Shown here in pieces: positions 8,300 to 16,376 of a stretch of DNA of 64,000 nucleotides (positions are counted from its first letter, which is position 1; every line of letters starts with the position of its first letter). The notes under the pieces were generated by a model that was given only the letters and a program-made list of their open reading frames with translations, was not told the DNA's origin and did no database searches. The position numbers and the translations under genes are program-made. The DNA comes from DATFWC01 sp963777755 (GTDB lineage: Bacteria; Pseudomonadota; Alphaproteobacteria; Rhizobiales; Xanthobacteraceae), in contig CAVZSC010000030.1 in NCBI GenBank assembly GCA_963777755.1, positions 124,001 to 188,000 of the forward strand, written 5' to 3'.

Positions 8300-9903
8300 C
8301 GCGGATCGCCGGCGGACGCGTCATCGATCCGGCCGATCGCCGCGACGCGATCGGCGACGTGTGGATCCGCGACGATCGGATCGTCGAGCCGCCGCCCGAC
8401 GGCCGCGCCGACGTCACCCATGAGGTCTCGGGCAAGATCGTGCTGGCCGGGGCGATCGACATCCACTCGCATGTCGCCGGCTCCAACGTGAACACCGCGC
8501 GGCTGCTGCTGCCGGAGCAACGGCGCGGACCGGACGGGGGGCTCGGCCTGTCGGCATTCGAGACCGGATCGCTCTACGCCAAGATGGGGTTCACCACGGT
8601 GGTCGAGCCGGCGGTCGCGCCGAACCACGCGCTCCATGCGCATCTCGAGCTCGCCGATATCCCGATCATCGACAAGGCGACGCTCGCGGTGCTCGGCAAC
8701 GACGATTTCCTGCTCGGCCTGCTCCACGCCAAGGAAAGCACGTCCGCGATCCGCGACTACGTCGCCTGGACGCTCAACACATCGCGGTCGCTCGGCATCA
8801 AGGTGATCAATGCCGGCGGTGCGGCAGCGTTCAAAGCCAACGTGCGGGCGTTCTCCCTCGACGACGTGGTGCCTCACTACGGGGTCTCTTCGCGGACCAT
8901 CGTCAAGGCGCTGCAGCACGCCGTGCACGAGCTCGGCATCCCGCATCCGCTGCACGTCCACTGCAACAATCTCGGCCTTGCGGGAAACGCCGAGACCGCT
9001 CTCGCCACCATCGCGGCGGCGGAAGGCCTGCCGCTGCATCTCGCCCACCTGCAATTCTACGGTTACGGCAAGGAAGGCCCGCGCGGCTTTTCCTCGGCGG
9101 CCGCCCAGCTCGCCGAGGCGGTGAACGCGGCGAAGAGCGTCACCATCGACGTCGGGCAGGTGATGTTCGGCCAGACCGTCACGATCTCGTCGGACGTGCT
9201 GCGCCAGTTCAACGCACGCCGGCAGGCGAGCCCGCGCAAATGGGTCATCCACGATGGAGACTCGAACGGCGGGGGCGTCGTGCCGTACAACTACCGCCGC
9301 ACCGATTTCTACAACGCGGTGCAATGGGCCATCGGGCTGGAGCTGTTCCTGCTGATCGAGGATCCGGGGCGCGTCTTCTTCACCACCGATCATCCCAACG
9401 GGGCGCCGTTCACCGCGTATCCGGACCTGTTCGCCTTGCTGATGAGCCGCGACAAGCGCGCCGAGTGGATCGCCACGCTGCCGGCGGAAGCCGTGGAGGT
9501 CACCACGCTGAAATCGATCACGCGCGAATATTCGCTCGGCGAGATCGCCGTGATGACGCGCGCAGCGCCGGCGCGGCTGCTCGGGCTCGCCGATCGCGGG
9601 CATCTCGGAGCAGGAGGGCGCGCCGACATCGCGGTCTACACCGATGACGCCGACCGGGCGAGGATGTTCCGCGCCGCCCACCTGGTGTTCAAGGACGGCG
9701 AGCTGGTCGTGCGCGACGGCACCGTCGTGCAGGAGCGCTTCGGCCGCGCGCTCGCCGTCGCGCCCACGCCCGACCGGGCGATCGAGCGGCGCATGCACGA
9801 CTACTGCAACGATCGCTACGGGCTTCCCGCCGACTTCATGGCCGTCCCGGAGGCCGCCATCGGGCGGCCCGATCCATTCGAGCTCGTGCCATGCGCGCGC
9901 TGA
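8293..9903 (+). CDS. fhcA: Formyltransferase/hydrolase complex subunit A (hydrolase)
   Basis: This is the amidohydrolase subunit that hydrolyses the formyl-methanofuran analogue to formate. The 536-residue protein has the metal-binding H-x-H in AIDIHSHVAGSNVNTARLL (His58 and His60), further family metal or active-site segments in IPHPLHVHCNNLGL and LHLAHLQFYGYGKEGPRGF, and the Asp/His segment FFTTDHPNGAPFTAYPDLF. The last part, GAGGRADIAVYTDDADRA, is the usual amidohydrolase C-terminal beta region. ATG overlaps the fhcB stop (ATGCTGA). It is followed not by fhcD directly, as would be usual, but by a 271-bp inverted-repeat element. Confidence 0.95.
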   Translation: MLTRIAGGRVIDPADRRDAIGDVWIRDDRIVEPPPDGRADVTHEVSGKIVLAGAIDIHSHVAGSNVNTARLLLPEQRRGPDGGLGLSAFETGSLYAKMGFTTVVEPAVAPNHALHAHLELADIPIIDKATLAVLGNDDFLLGLLHAKESTSAIRDYVAWTLNTSRSLGIKVINAGGAAAFKANVRAFSLDDVVPHYGVSSRTIVKALQHAVHELGIPHPLHVHCNNLGLAGNAETALATIAAAEGLPLHLAHLQFYGYGKEGPRGFSSAAAQLAEAVNAAKSVTIDVGQVMFGQTVTISSDVLRQFNARRQASPRKWVIHDGDSNGGGVVPYNYRRTDFYNAVQWAIGLELFLLIEDPGRVFFTTDHPNGAPFTAYPDLFALLMSRDKRAEWIATLPAEAVEVTTLKSITREYSLGEIAVMTRAAPARLLGLADRGHLGAGGRADIAVYTDDADRARMFRAAHLVFKDGELVVRDGTVVQERFGRALAVAPTPDRAIERRMHDYCNDRYGLPADFMAVPEAAIGRPDPFELVPCAR

Positions 9904-9908
9904 CGATG

Positions 9909-10179
9909 AACCCGCATTTCTCACACTCGATGTGGCCTGCGCCGGCTCAAGAAGCCGACAGGGCAGGAGCCGCGCGCAGCGCGATGTGGGTGCATCGGGC
10001 AAGCGCGGCGACGCCCCCTGTCGGCTTCTTCAACCGGCCCTTTCGGGTTGCGTTGCGGCGGGCATCTCCGGCGTCGGGCGTCTCAAGCGTATGTCCGGAT
10101 ACGCTTTTCGCCGCCCGACGCCGTATCTGCCGCACCGAAACAGCAACGCAGGCCGCATGGAGTGTGAGAAATGCGGGTT
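9909..10179. mobile_element. MITE-like nested inverted-repeat element inserted between fhcA and fhcD
   Basis: Terminal arms 9909-9941 and 10147-10179 are inverted copies of 33 bp with two mismatches (core AACCCGCATTTCTCACACTC). Inside are a second perfect pair, AAGAAGCCGACAGGG at 9949-9963 and its complement at 10016-10030, and a third, GCGTCGGGCG at 10071-10080 and its complement at 10112-10121. A small hairpin, AAGCGTAT/ATACGCTT (10085-10092, 10099-10106), lies within the third. No plausible gene is inside. The nested structure and position in an otherwise tight operon suggest a non-autonomous mobile or dispersed repeat. The right arm includes the fhcD start codon at 10171. Confidence 0.7.
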
Positions 10180-11070
10180 AACGGCATCCGCATCGACGAC
10201 ACGTTCGCCGAGGCTTTTCCGATGCGCGCGACTGGCGTGATCGTCACCGCCGATACGGCGCAGTGGGCCCGGCAGGCTGCCGTGACGATGACCGGCTTTG
10301 CCACCTCGGTGATCGGCTGCGGCTGCGAAGCCGGGATCGACCGCGCGCTCAAGCCGGCTGAAACGCCGGACGGACGGCCGGGCGTGCGCGTGCTGATGTT
10401 CGCCGTATCGACCGCCGAGCTGCAGAAGCAGCTTGCGGCCCGCGTCGGGCAATGCGTGCTCACGAGCCCGGGCTCGGCCTGCTATGGGGGCCTCGACGGC
10501 GCGGAGACACTCCGGCTCGGCAATGCGCTGCGCTATTTCGGCGACGGCTGGCAGGTCTCCAAGCGGTTCGGCGGCAAGCACTACTGGCGCATCCCGGTGA
10601 TGGACGGCGAGTTCCTGTGCGAGGCGACGACCGGCCTCACCAAGGAGGCGGTCGGCGGCGGCAATCTTCTGATCATGGGGAAGAGCGCCCGCCTCACGCT
10701 CGCGGCGGCGCAAGCGGCCGCCAGCGCGATCGCCCGCGTTGCCGACGTCATCGCGCCGTTTCCTGGCGGCATCGTGCGCTCGGGATCGAAGGTCGGCTCC
10801 AAGTACAAGTCGCTGCGCGCCTCGACCAACGACGCCTATTGCCCGACCTTGCGCGGCGCCGTGGCAAGCGCGCTCGATGCGGACGTAGGGGCGACGCTGG
10901 AGATCGTCATCGACGGTCTCACTTCGGACGCCGTGGCGTCCGCCATGCGGGCGGGGCTCCGCGCCATCGTCCGGCTCGGGCCGCGGCGCGGCGCCATGCG
11001 GGTGAGCGCCGGCAATTACGGCGGCAAGCTTGGACCGCACCACTTCCACCTTCGGGAGCTCGCGCGATGA
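10171..11070 (+). CDS. fhcD: Formylmethanofuran:H4MPT formyltransferase, Fhc subunit D
   Basis: FhcD transfers the formyl group between H4MPT and the methanofuran-type carrier. The 299-residue protein matches archaeal and bacterial Ftr: NGIRIDDTFAEAFPMRATGV, TGFATSVIGCGCEAGIDRAL, GGLDGAETLRLGNALRYFGD, GGKHYWRIPVMDGEFLCEAT and RGAVASALDADVGATLEIVI. In this frame a TGA lies six bases upstream of ATG 10171 and the next Met is residue 18, so 10171 is the only reasonable start. That ATG and the following GCGGGTT belong to the right arm of the inverted-repeat element, so the element supplies the start and the leader. The stop overlaps fhcC (ATGA). Confidence 0.95.
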   Translation: MRVNGIRIDDTFAEAFPMRATGVIVTADTAQWARQAAVTMTGFATSVIGCGCEAGIDRALKPAETPDGRPGVRVLMFAVSTAELQKQLAARVGQCVLTSPGSACYGGLDGAETLRLGNALRYFGDGWQVSKRFGGKHYWRIPVMDGEFLCEATTGLTKEAVGGGNLLIMGKSARLTLAAAQAAASAIARVADVIAPFPGGIVRSGSKVGSKYKSLRASTNDAYCPTLRGAVASALDADVGATLEIVIDGLTSDAVASAMRAGLRAIVRLGPRRGAMRVSAGNYGGKLGPHHFHLRELAR

Positions 11071-11879
11071 GGCCGCTCGTGCTCACCCTGCGCGCACAGC
11101 CGGAGCAGCGCCTCGACCTGTTGCCGCTCACCCCCGATCGGCTCGCCGGAAAAAGCGCGACGGAGATCGGGCAGATCGAGCTGCAGACGACGCGCACCCG
11201 CGCGACCGTCGGCGACCTGTTCCATATCCGCATGGGCGATGCCGCGCACATCCGCATCGAGAATGCGTGCGACCGGCTCGACCGGATCGGCGAGAGCATG
11301 ACGGGGGGCGAGATCGTCGTCGCGGGCAGCGTCGGCATCCAGGCCGGACGGCTGATGTCCGGCGGGCGCCTCACGATCGACGGCGATGCCGGCCCGTGGG
11401 CGGCCTCCCGCATGAGTGGCGGGACGATCGAGATCCGTGGCGACGCCGGCGACCGGCTCGGCGGGCCGCTCGCCGGCGAAACGACAGGGATGCGGGGCGG
11501 CGTCGTGGTCGTGCGCCGCAACGCCGGGGAGCGCGCGGGCGACCGCATGCGCCGCGGCACCATCATCATCGAGGGCGCGGCCGGCGCTTACGCGGGCTCG
11601 CGCATGATAGCCGGCAGCGTGCTCATCCGTCGCCGCAGCGGAGCCCTGCCCGGCTACCTGATGCGGCGCGGCACGATCGTGCTCGCCGACGGCGCCGAGG
11701 CGCTCTCGCCGACCTTCATGGATTGCGGCACGCACACGCTGCTGGCGCTGCGACTGATGGCGGAGTTCGTCGCGGCTTACAGCGTGCCGCTGGCGGCGGC
11801 GCTCAGGCGCCCGTTGCGCCGCTTCGCCGGCGACATGGCGGCGACCGGCAAAGGCGAAATTTTCGTGCGGCCGGAATGA
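11067..11879 (+). CDS. fhcC: Formyltransferase/hydrolase complex subunit C
   Basis: FhcC is the structural subunit related to FwdC and to the C-terminal GXGXG domain of glutamate synthase. The 270-residue protein consists largely of a right-handed beta-helix with recurrent G-x-x-x-G turns, for example GGEIVVAGSVGIQAGRLMSG, GGRLTIDGDAGPWAASRMSG, GGTIEIRGDAGDRLGGPLAG and RGTIIIEGAAGAYAGSRMIA. The C-terminus ATGKGEIFVRPE is a short helix-strand tail. I start at ATG 11067, which overlaps the fhcD stop; a longer open frame upstream runs inside fhcD and is not coding. It is the last gene of the plus arm. Confidence 0.93.
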   Translation: MRPLVLTLRAQPEQRLDLLPLTPDRLAGKSATEIGQIELQTTRTRATVGDLFHIRMGDAAHIRIENACDRLDRIGESMTGGEIVVAGSVGIQAGRLMSGGRLTIDGDAGPWAASRMSGGTIEIRGDAGDRLGGPLAGETTGMRGGVVVVRRNAGERAGDRMRRGTIIIEGAAGAYAGSRMIAGSVLIRRRSGALPGYLMRRGTIVLADGAEALSPTFMDCGTHTLLALRLMAEFVAAYSVPLAAALRRPLRRFAGDMAATGKGEIFVRPE

Positions 11880-11885
11880 TCGGCG

Positions 11886-12947
11886 CTAGGCCGCGGCCTT
11901 CCAGAAACCGACGATCTCGGCAGCCGTTGAGGGCGTCAAGCGGTCCAGCGCCGCGAAGGCGACCGCCATCTGCGCCGGCGAGTCGGCGGCGCGGGTCGCT
12001 TCAACGATCGCCCGCGCGGTCGGCCAGCCGAACCCGGCGGCCTGGCACAGGATGAGCGCGGCTTCGGGCTGGTCGCCCTGCATCAGGCGGCGCACCACGT
12101 CGACCGACACGTCGCAGATCAGCGCAAGCGCCGCGAAGGTGTACTTCGTATGCCCGCCGCGCGCGAAGTCGAGTATCTTGGCCTGGTCGAGCTCGCCCCG
12201 GCGCTGCAGGACGCGCACCGTGCGGGTCGCCTCGGCCTCGTCGGCGGCCTCCGCCTGCTCGCGTGAGATTTCGGATACGGCGACCGCGATCTCGCTGTGC
12301 TGGTCGTCGCGTGCAATCGCCATGAGCCGGTCGCGCACCTCGCCCGCCGCAGCGAGCATGAGGCCGCGCAGCATGGCGGGCGCGACGTCATGACGCTGCG
12401 CCAGTTTTTCCGCCAGGATGGGGTCGGTTGCGGCGCGCTCGACCAGCGCCGTCAGCCCGGCCTCGGAGAACCGCGCCCCGTGATTGAGCGCGAGGTTTCG
12501 CGCCACGTCGCGGTCGCCGCATTCGACCAGTGCGTCGGTGACCGCCTCGTTCAGCCGGCACCGGCCCGAGATGGTCAGGAGGTGGGCCTGGCTCTGGGTC
12601 AGGACGATGGAGACGAGCTCGTGGTCCTCCAGATGCGTCGCGCGCGAGAGGACCGGCGCCGCCACCGCGATGCTCGGGTTGCCGGCGAGCCGGCGCATGA
12701 CCGCGGGCGGCGCGTTGCGGACGGGCGCGAGGCGGCGCGAGAGCTCGGTGAGCGCCGTGTCGTCGACCGCCACCATGAGGCGCCCCAGCACGCGGTCGAA
12801 CAGATCCACATGCTCGGCGTTGAAGTCGCTCGCGCTGGCGAGGAAGAAGCCGGTCACGCGGCGCACCATCTCGGCATGCCGATCGATCGGGACGTGCCGT
12901 AGCGCCTGTTCCAGTTCCGGCAGGAAGGAGGCTTGAGCGGCAGGCAT
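11886..12947 (-). CDS. DUF2336 domain-containing protein
   Basis: A 353-residue, helix-rich protein of the DUF2336 family, common in Hyphomicrobiales and of unknown function. It is made of HEAT-like helical pairs, for example LAPVRNAPPAVMRRLAGNPS, LVSIVLTQSQAHLLTISGRC, DRDVARNLALNHGARFSEAG and ALALICDVSVDVVRRLMQGD, which suggests a protein-binding solenoid. No signal peptide or membrane segment is evident. It converges on fhcC with only 6 bp between the stops and is divergent from rimP. Confidence 0.85.
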   Translation of the reverse strand: MPAAQASFLPELEQALRHVPIDRHAEMVRRVTGFFLASASDFNAEHVDLFDRVLGRLMVAVDDTALTELSRRLAPVRNAPPAVMRRLAGNPSIAVAAPVLSRATHLEDHELVSIVLTQSQAHLLTISGRCRLNEAVTDALVECGDRDVARNLALNHGARFSEAGLTALVERAATDPILAEKLAQRHDVAPAMLRGLMLAAAGEVRDRLMAIARDDQHSEIAVAVSEISREQAEAADEAEATRTVRVLQRRGELDQAKILDFARGGHTKYTFAALALICDVSVDVVRRLMQGDQPEAALILCQAAGFGWPTARAIVEATRAADSPAQMAVAFAALDRLTPSTAAEIVGFWKAAA

Positions 12948-13092
12948 CGCGCGACCTCGTGAGACGTCGTCGACGTTCGGTCGAAGGCTGCAATGGTGCT
13001 TACGGCCTATATGGTTAATGAATGGTTACCGGCGCTGTTCCGCACCCCTGGGTGCGGCCGCGGCCCGGGGTGGAAAAAGGCGACTCATGCCC

Positions 13093-13120
13093 TTGCGTCT
13101 TCGTAGAAAACGGCTATATT
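13093..13120 (+). promoter_or_regulatory. Likely sigma-70-type promoter of the rimP-nusA-infB operon
   Basis: TTGCGT (13093-13098) and TATATT (13115-13120) are separated by 16 bases in the 281-bp gap upstream of rimP. The -10 hexamer stands out in this GC-rich region. Transcription would start near 13127, giving a leader of about 100 nt. Confidence 0.55.
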
Positions 13121-13177
13121 TCGCGCGTCTGTCATGGACATCTCATAACGGTCGGGTTTCGATCCGAACGGCTATCG

Positions 13178-13208
13178 AGAGTGGGCCCCCCGGGACCCGC
13201 TCTTTTTT
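13178..13208 (+). terminator. Intrinsic terminator/attenuator in the rimP leader
   Basis: GAGTGGGCC pairs (one G-U pair, one mismatch) with GACCCGCTC, followed by TTTTTT. This is a textbook intrinsic terminator shape placed between the promoter and the rimP ATG at 13229. A terminator inside a leader implies attenuation or read-through control of the downstream translation-factor operon. Rfam has a rimP leader class, but I cannot test membership here. Confidence 0.7.
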
Positions 13209-13228
13209 GTTACCGAATCCGGGACGGC

Positions 13229-13831
13229 ATGGACCAGGGCATCGACACGGAGGCACTAGCCGAGCGGCGGCTGATCGCCGAGCAGGGTACTGCCGCGCGC
13301 GTCGCGACGATCGCCGAGCCGGTGCTCGCCGGACTAGGCTACCGGCTGGTGCGGGTGCGCCTCTCCGGGCTCGCCGGCTGCACGGTGCAGATCATGGCCG
13401 AACGGGCCGACGGTACGATGAGGATCGAGGACTGCGAGGCGGTCGCGCGCGCGCTGTCGCCGGTGCTCGACGTGGAGGATCCGGTCGATCGCGCCTATCA
13501 CCTGGAGGTCTCCTCGCCCGGCATCGATCGCCCGCTGGTGCGCCGCTCCGACTTCAGCCGCTACGCCGGCCACGTGGTCAAGGTGGAGATGGCGGCGCCG
13601 ATCGAAGGACGGAAACGATTTCGCGGCGTGCTCGTCGGAGTCGAGGGCGACGCTGCGCTGATCCGTCGCGACGATGCGGGCGCCGAGCAGCCTGCGGATG
13701 TCCGGCTCCCGATCGAGGACATGGCGGAAGCCCGGCTGGTGCTGACCGACGCGCTGGTCGCCGAATCGCTCAGGCGCGGGAAGCACCGGGAAACCGACGG
13801 CGATCGTTCCGTTCAGCGATCGCCATCTTGA
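13229..13831 (+). CDS. rimP: Ribosome maturation factor RimP
   Basis: RimP helps 30S subunit maturation in the cytoplasm. The 200-residue protein shows the family motifs GYRLVRVRLSGLAGCTVQIM, IEDCEAVARALSPVLDVEDP, YHLEVSSPGIDRPLVRRSDF and GRKRFRGVLVGVEGDAALI. I start at ATG 13229 after GGGACGG. The frame is open further upstream, but that part runs through the leader terminator and would be spurious. The C-terminal 25 residues are low-complexity and charged, which is typical for alphaproteobacterial RimP. nusA follows after 60 bp. Confidence 0.95.
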   Translation: MDQGIDTEALAERRLIAEQGTAARVATIAEPVLAGLGYRLVRVRLSGLAGCTVQIMAERADGTMRIEDCEAVARALSPVLDVEDPVDRAYHLEVSSPGIDRPLVRRSDFSRYAGHVVKVEMAAPIEGRKRFRGVLVGVEGDAALIRRDDAGAEQPADVRLPIEDMAEARLVLTDALVAESLRRGKHRETDGDRSVQRSPS

Positions 13832-13891
13832 GACAACAGCCTTTTGGCGCGGCGGAGCGAACGCCTGGCGCCAGACAAGAGGAGTGAAACA

Positions 13892-15508
13892 ATGGCTGCC
13901 GTCAGTGCCAACCGGCTGGAGCTCTTGCAGATCGCCGACGCGGTGGCGCGCGAAAAGGCGATCGACCGCGGCATCGTCATCACCGCCATGGAGGATGCGA
14001 TCGCCAAGGCGGCGCGCTCGCGCTACGGCGCCGAGACCGACGTGCACGCGGAGATCAACGCCAAGACCGGGGAGCTCAGGCTGTCGCGCCACCTCCTGGT
14101 CACGGATCTCGTGGAGAACCCGGCGAGCCAGATCAGCCTCGAGGATGCGAGGCGGCGCAACCCGGCGGCGCAGGTCGGCGATACCATCGCCGACACGCTG
14201 CCGCCGCTCGAATACGGCCGCATCGCGGCGCAGTCGGCCAAGCAGGTGATCGTGCAGAAGGTGCGCGAGGCCGAGCGCGACCGACAGTACCAGGAATACA
14301 AGGATCGCATCGGCGACATCGTCAACGGCATCGTCAAGCGCGTGGAGTATGGCAACGTGGTGGTCGACCTCGGCCGCGGCGAGGCGATCGTGCGGCGCGA
14401 CGAGATGCTGCCGCGCGAGGTGTTCCGCAACGGCGACCGCATCCGCGCCTATATCTACGACGTGCGGCGCGAGCCGCGCGGTCCGCAGATCTTCCTCTCG
14501 CGCACCCATCCGCACTTCATGGCGAAGCTGTTCGCCCAGGAAGTCCCGGAGATCTACGACGGGATCGTCGAGGTGAAGGCGGTCGCGCGCGACCCCGGCT
14601 CGCGCGCCAAGATCGCGGTGATCTCGCGCGACTCTTCGGTCGATCCGGTCGGCGCCTGCGTCGGCATGCGCGGCTCACGCGTGCAGGCGGTGGTCAACGA
14701 GCTGCAGGGCGAGAAAATCGACATCATTCCGTGGTCGCCCGATATCGCGACCTTCGTGGTGAACGCGCTGGCGCCGGCGGAAGTCGCCAAGGTGGTGCTC
14801 GACGAGGATCGCGAGCGCATCGAGGTGGTGGTGCCCGACCAGCAGCTGTCGCTGGCGATCGGCCGACGCGGGCAGAACGTGCGGCTCGCCTCGCAGCTCA
14901 CCGGCTGGGACATCGACATCCTCACCGAGCAGGAGGAATCCGAGCGGCGCCAGGCCGAGTTCGAGAATCGCACCCGGATGTTCATGGAAACGCTCGATCT
15001 CGACGAGATGGTCGGCCAGCTGCTCGCCTCCGAGGGGTTCAACTCGGTCGAGGAGCTCGCCATGGTCGACGAAAAGGAGATCGCCTCGATCGAGGGGTTC
15101 GACGAAGACACCGCCCGCGAGTTGCAGGCCCGCGCCCGCGACCACTTGGCGCAGCTCGAGGCGGAGCTCGATACGAAGCGCCGCGAGCTCGGCGTCGAGG
15201 ACGCCGTGGCGGAGGTCCCCGGGCTCACCACCAAGATGCTGGTCGCTTTCGGCGAGAACGGCATCAAGACGGTCGAGGATCTGGCCGGCTGCGCCACCGA
15301 CGACCTGACCGGCTGGACCGAGCGCAAGGACGGCGAGAATGTGCGGCAGGCCGGCATCCTGGATGGCTTCGAGCTCTCGCGCGACGAGGCGGAGGCGATG
15401 ATCATGCAGGCACGCCTCAAGGCGGGCTGGATCACCGAGGCCGACCTCGCGCCGGCGCCGGCGGCCGAGGAGACCGCTGAAGCCGCGCCCGCCGCGGCCG
15501 AGAGTTGA
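13892..15508 (+). CDS. nusA: Transcription termination/antitermination factor NusA
   Basis: NusA binds RNA polymerase and nascent RNA, modulating pausing, termination and antitermination. The 538-residue protein has the N-terminal RNAP-binding domain (1-125), then S1 (about 130-200, GDIVNGIVKRVEYGNVVVDL), KH1 and KH2 (DPVGACVGMRGSRVQAVVNE and LSLAIGRRGQNVRLASQLTG). Two C-terminal helix-hairpin repeats follow (about 365-500), then an Ala/Glu-rich tail. The ATG at 13892 has GGAG 7 bases upstream. A longer in-frame upstream extension is rejected. It is part of the rimP-nusA-ylxR-infB operon. Confidence 0.97.
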   Translation: MAAVSANRLELLQIADAVAREKAIDRGIVITAMEDAIAKAARSRYGAETDVHAEINAKTGELRLSRHLLVTDLVENPASQISLEDARRRNPAAQVGDTIADTLPPLEYGRIAAQSAKQVIVQKVREAERDRQYQEYKDRIGDIVNGIVKRVEYGNVVVDLGRGEAIVRRDEMLPREVFRNGDRIRAYIYDVRREPRGPQIFLSRTHPHFMAKLFAQEVPEIYDGIVEVKAVARDPGSRAKIAVISRDSSVDPVGACVGMRGSRVQAVVNELQGEKIDIIPWSPDIATFVVNALAPAEVAKVVLDEDRERIEVVVPDQQLSLAIGRRGQNVRLASQLTGWDIDILTEQEESERRQAEFENRTRMFMETLDLDEMVGQLLASEGFNSVEELAMVDEKEIASIEGFDEDTARELQARARDHLAQLEAELDTKRRELGVEDAVAEVPGLTTKMLVAFGENGIKTVEDLAGCATDDLTGWTERKDGENVRQAGILDGFELSRDEAEAMIMQARLKAGWITEADLAPAPAAEETAEAAPAAAES

Positions 15509-15532
15509 GATGCCCGGGAGGCGGACCTATCT

Positions 15533-16195
15533 ATGCTGGCGCGTGCCGACCACGATGAGATGGATACGGGACCGCGGCGGGCCTCGCCCGAGCGCCTGTG
15601 CATCGTGGCGCGGGAGGTCAAGCCGGTCGCCGAGCTGATCCGCTTCGTCGTGGCTCCGGACGGGGCCGTGGTCCCCGACCTCAAGCGCAAGCTGCCGGGG
15701 CGGGGCGTATGGGTCACGGCGAACCGGGCGGCGGTTGCCGCAGCGGTCGGCCGCCGGGCATTTGCGCGCGGCTTCAAACGCGAGGTGCGGGCGGCGCCCG
15801 ACCTCGCCGAAGTGACCGAAAAGCTGATCGAGCGCGCCGTCCTCGACGCGCTGGCCATCGCCGTGAAGGCGGGCCAGGTCGTGACCGGATACGCGAAAGT
15901 CGAGGCGGCGCTCGCCCATGGCCCGGTGGTGGCGCTCGTTCGTGCGGCCGAGGCGAGCCCGGACGGGGTCCGCAAGCTCGATGCCGTGCTGCGGCGCCGC
16001 TACGGCGATGGAACTGACGGGCCGGCGGTCATCAATATGCTCGAGACGGCTCAATTGGATTTGGCAATGGGCCGGTCAAATGTGGTACATGCTGCCCTGC
16101 TCGCGGGCGCCGCGAGCGCCGGTTTTCTCGCGCGCTGCCGCGACCTTGAGCGCTTTCGTTCCCCCTCCCTACCCCCCGCAAGCGGGGGAGAGTAG
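15533..16195 (+). CDS. ylxR: YlxR-family RNA-binding protein (DUF448 plus L7Ae-like domain)
   Basis: The 220-residue protein has an N-terminal YlxR domain (RRASPERLCIVAREVKPVAE, LIRFVVAPDGAVVPDLKRKL, PGRGVWVTANRAAVAAAVGR). A second half, about 85-195, resembles the ribosomal L7Ae-like fold often fused to YlxR in alphaproteobacteria. The gene lies between nusA and infB as usual. The last 13 codons (FRSPSLPPASGGE) are read from a dispersed palindrome (arms 16173-16179 and 16182-16188), so the native C-terminus has probably been replaced by repeat sequence. Start ATG 15533 is the first in frame; the Shine-Dalgarno is weak. Confidence 0.88.
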   Translation: MLARADHDEMDTGPRRASPERLCIVAREVKPVAELIRFVVAPDGAVVPDLKRKLPGRGVWVTANRAAVAAAVGRRAFARGFKREVRAAPDLAEVTEKLIERAVLDALAIAVKAGQVVTGYAKVEAALAHGPVVALVRAAEASPDGVRKLDAVLRRRYGDGTDGPAVINMLETAQLDLAMGRSNVVHAALLAGAASAGFLARCRDLERFRSPSLPPASGGE

Positions 16196-16203
16196 TGAGG
16201 GGG
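16161..16203. repeat. REP-like palindrome, copy A, at the 3' end of ylxR
   Basis: CCCCCGC-AA-GCGGGGG (arms 16173-16179 and 16182-16188) is flanked by C/T-rich sequence on the left and A/G-rich on the right. It resembles the elements near 21008, 50131 and 61025. It overlaps the final codons of ylxR. Confidence 0.6.
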
Positions 16204-16246
16204 GTAAGGCGTCGCGCATAGCGGTCGAGAATTGCTCTTGAGGGGG

Positions 16247-16284
16247 TTACGAATGCGCCTGCGGGCGGCAGGCGGAATTCGTAA
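16247..16284 (+). promoter_or_regulatory. Long hairpin in the infB leader
   Basis: TTACGAAT (16247-16254) pairs with ATTCGTAA (16277-16284). CGCCTGC (16256-16262) pairs with GCAGGCG (16268-16274), leaving a 5-base loop and a small internal bulge. This 38-nt hairpin is the main structure in the 181-bp ylxR-infB gap, where no separate gene is visible. It could be a processing site or a leader element; the function is inferred only from position. Confidence 0.45.
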
Positions 16285-16376
16285 TCCCTGCAGAGGGTTG
16301 AGAGCCTTCGCAGCCGACCTTTGAACGGGTCAGCTCTGGCCTGGTCGAGGCGTTGCTGTTGGGAACTGGATAGCGA

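Noticed and set aside
9891..10181. A 96-codon frame (MRALTMNPHFSHSM...) as a gene between fhcA and fhcD
   Set aside because: It is read through the inverted-repeat element, has no domain and overlaps both flanking genes' ends.
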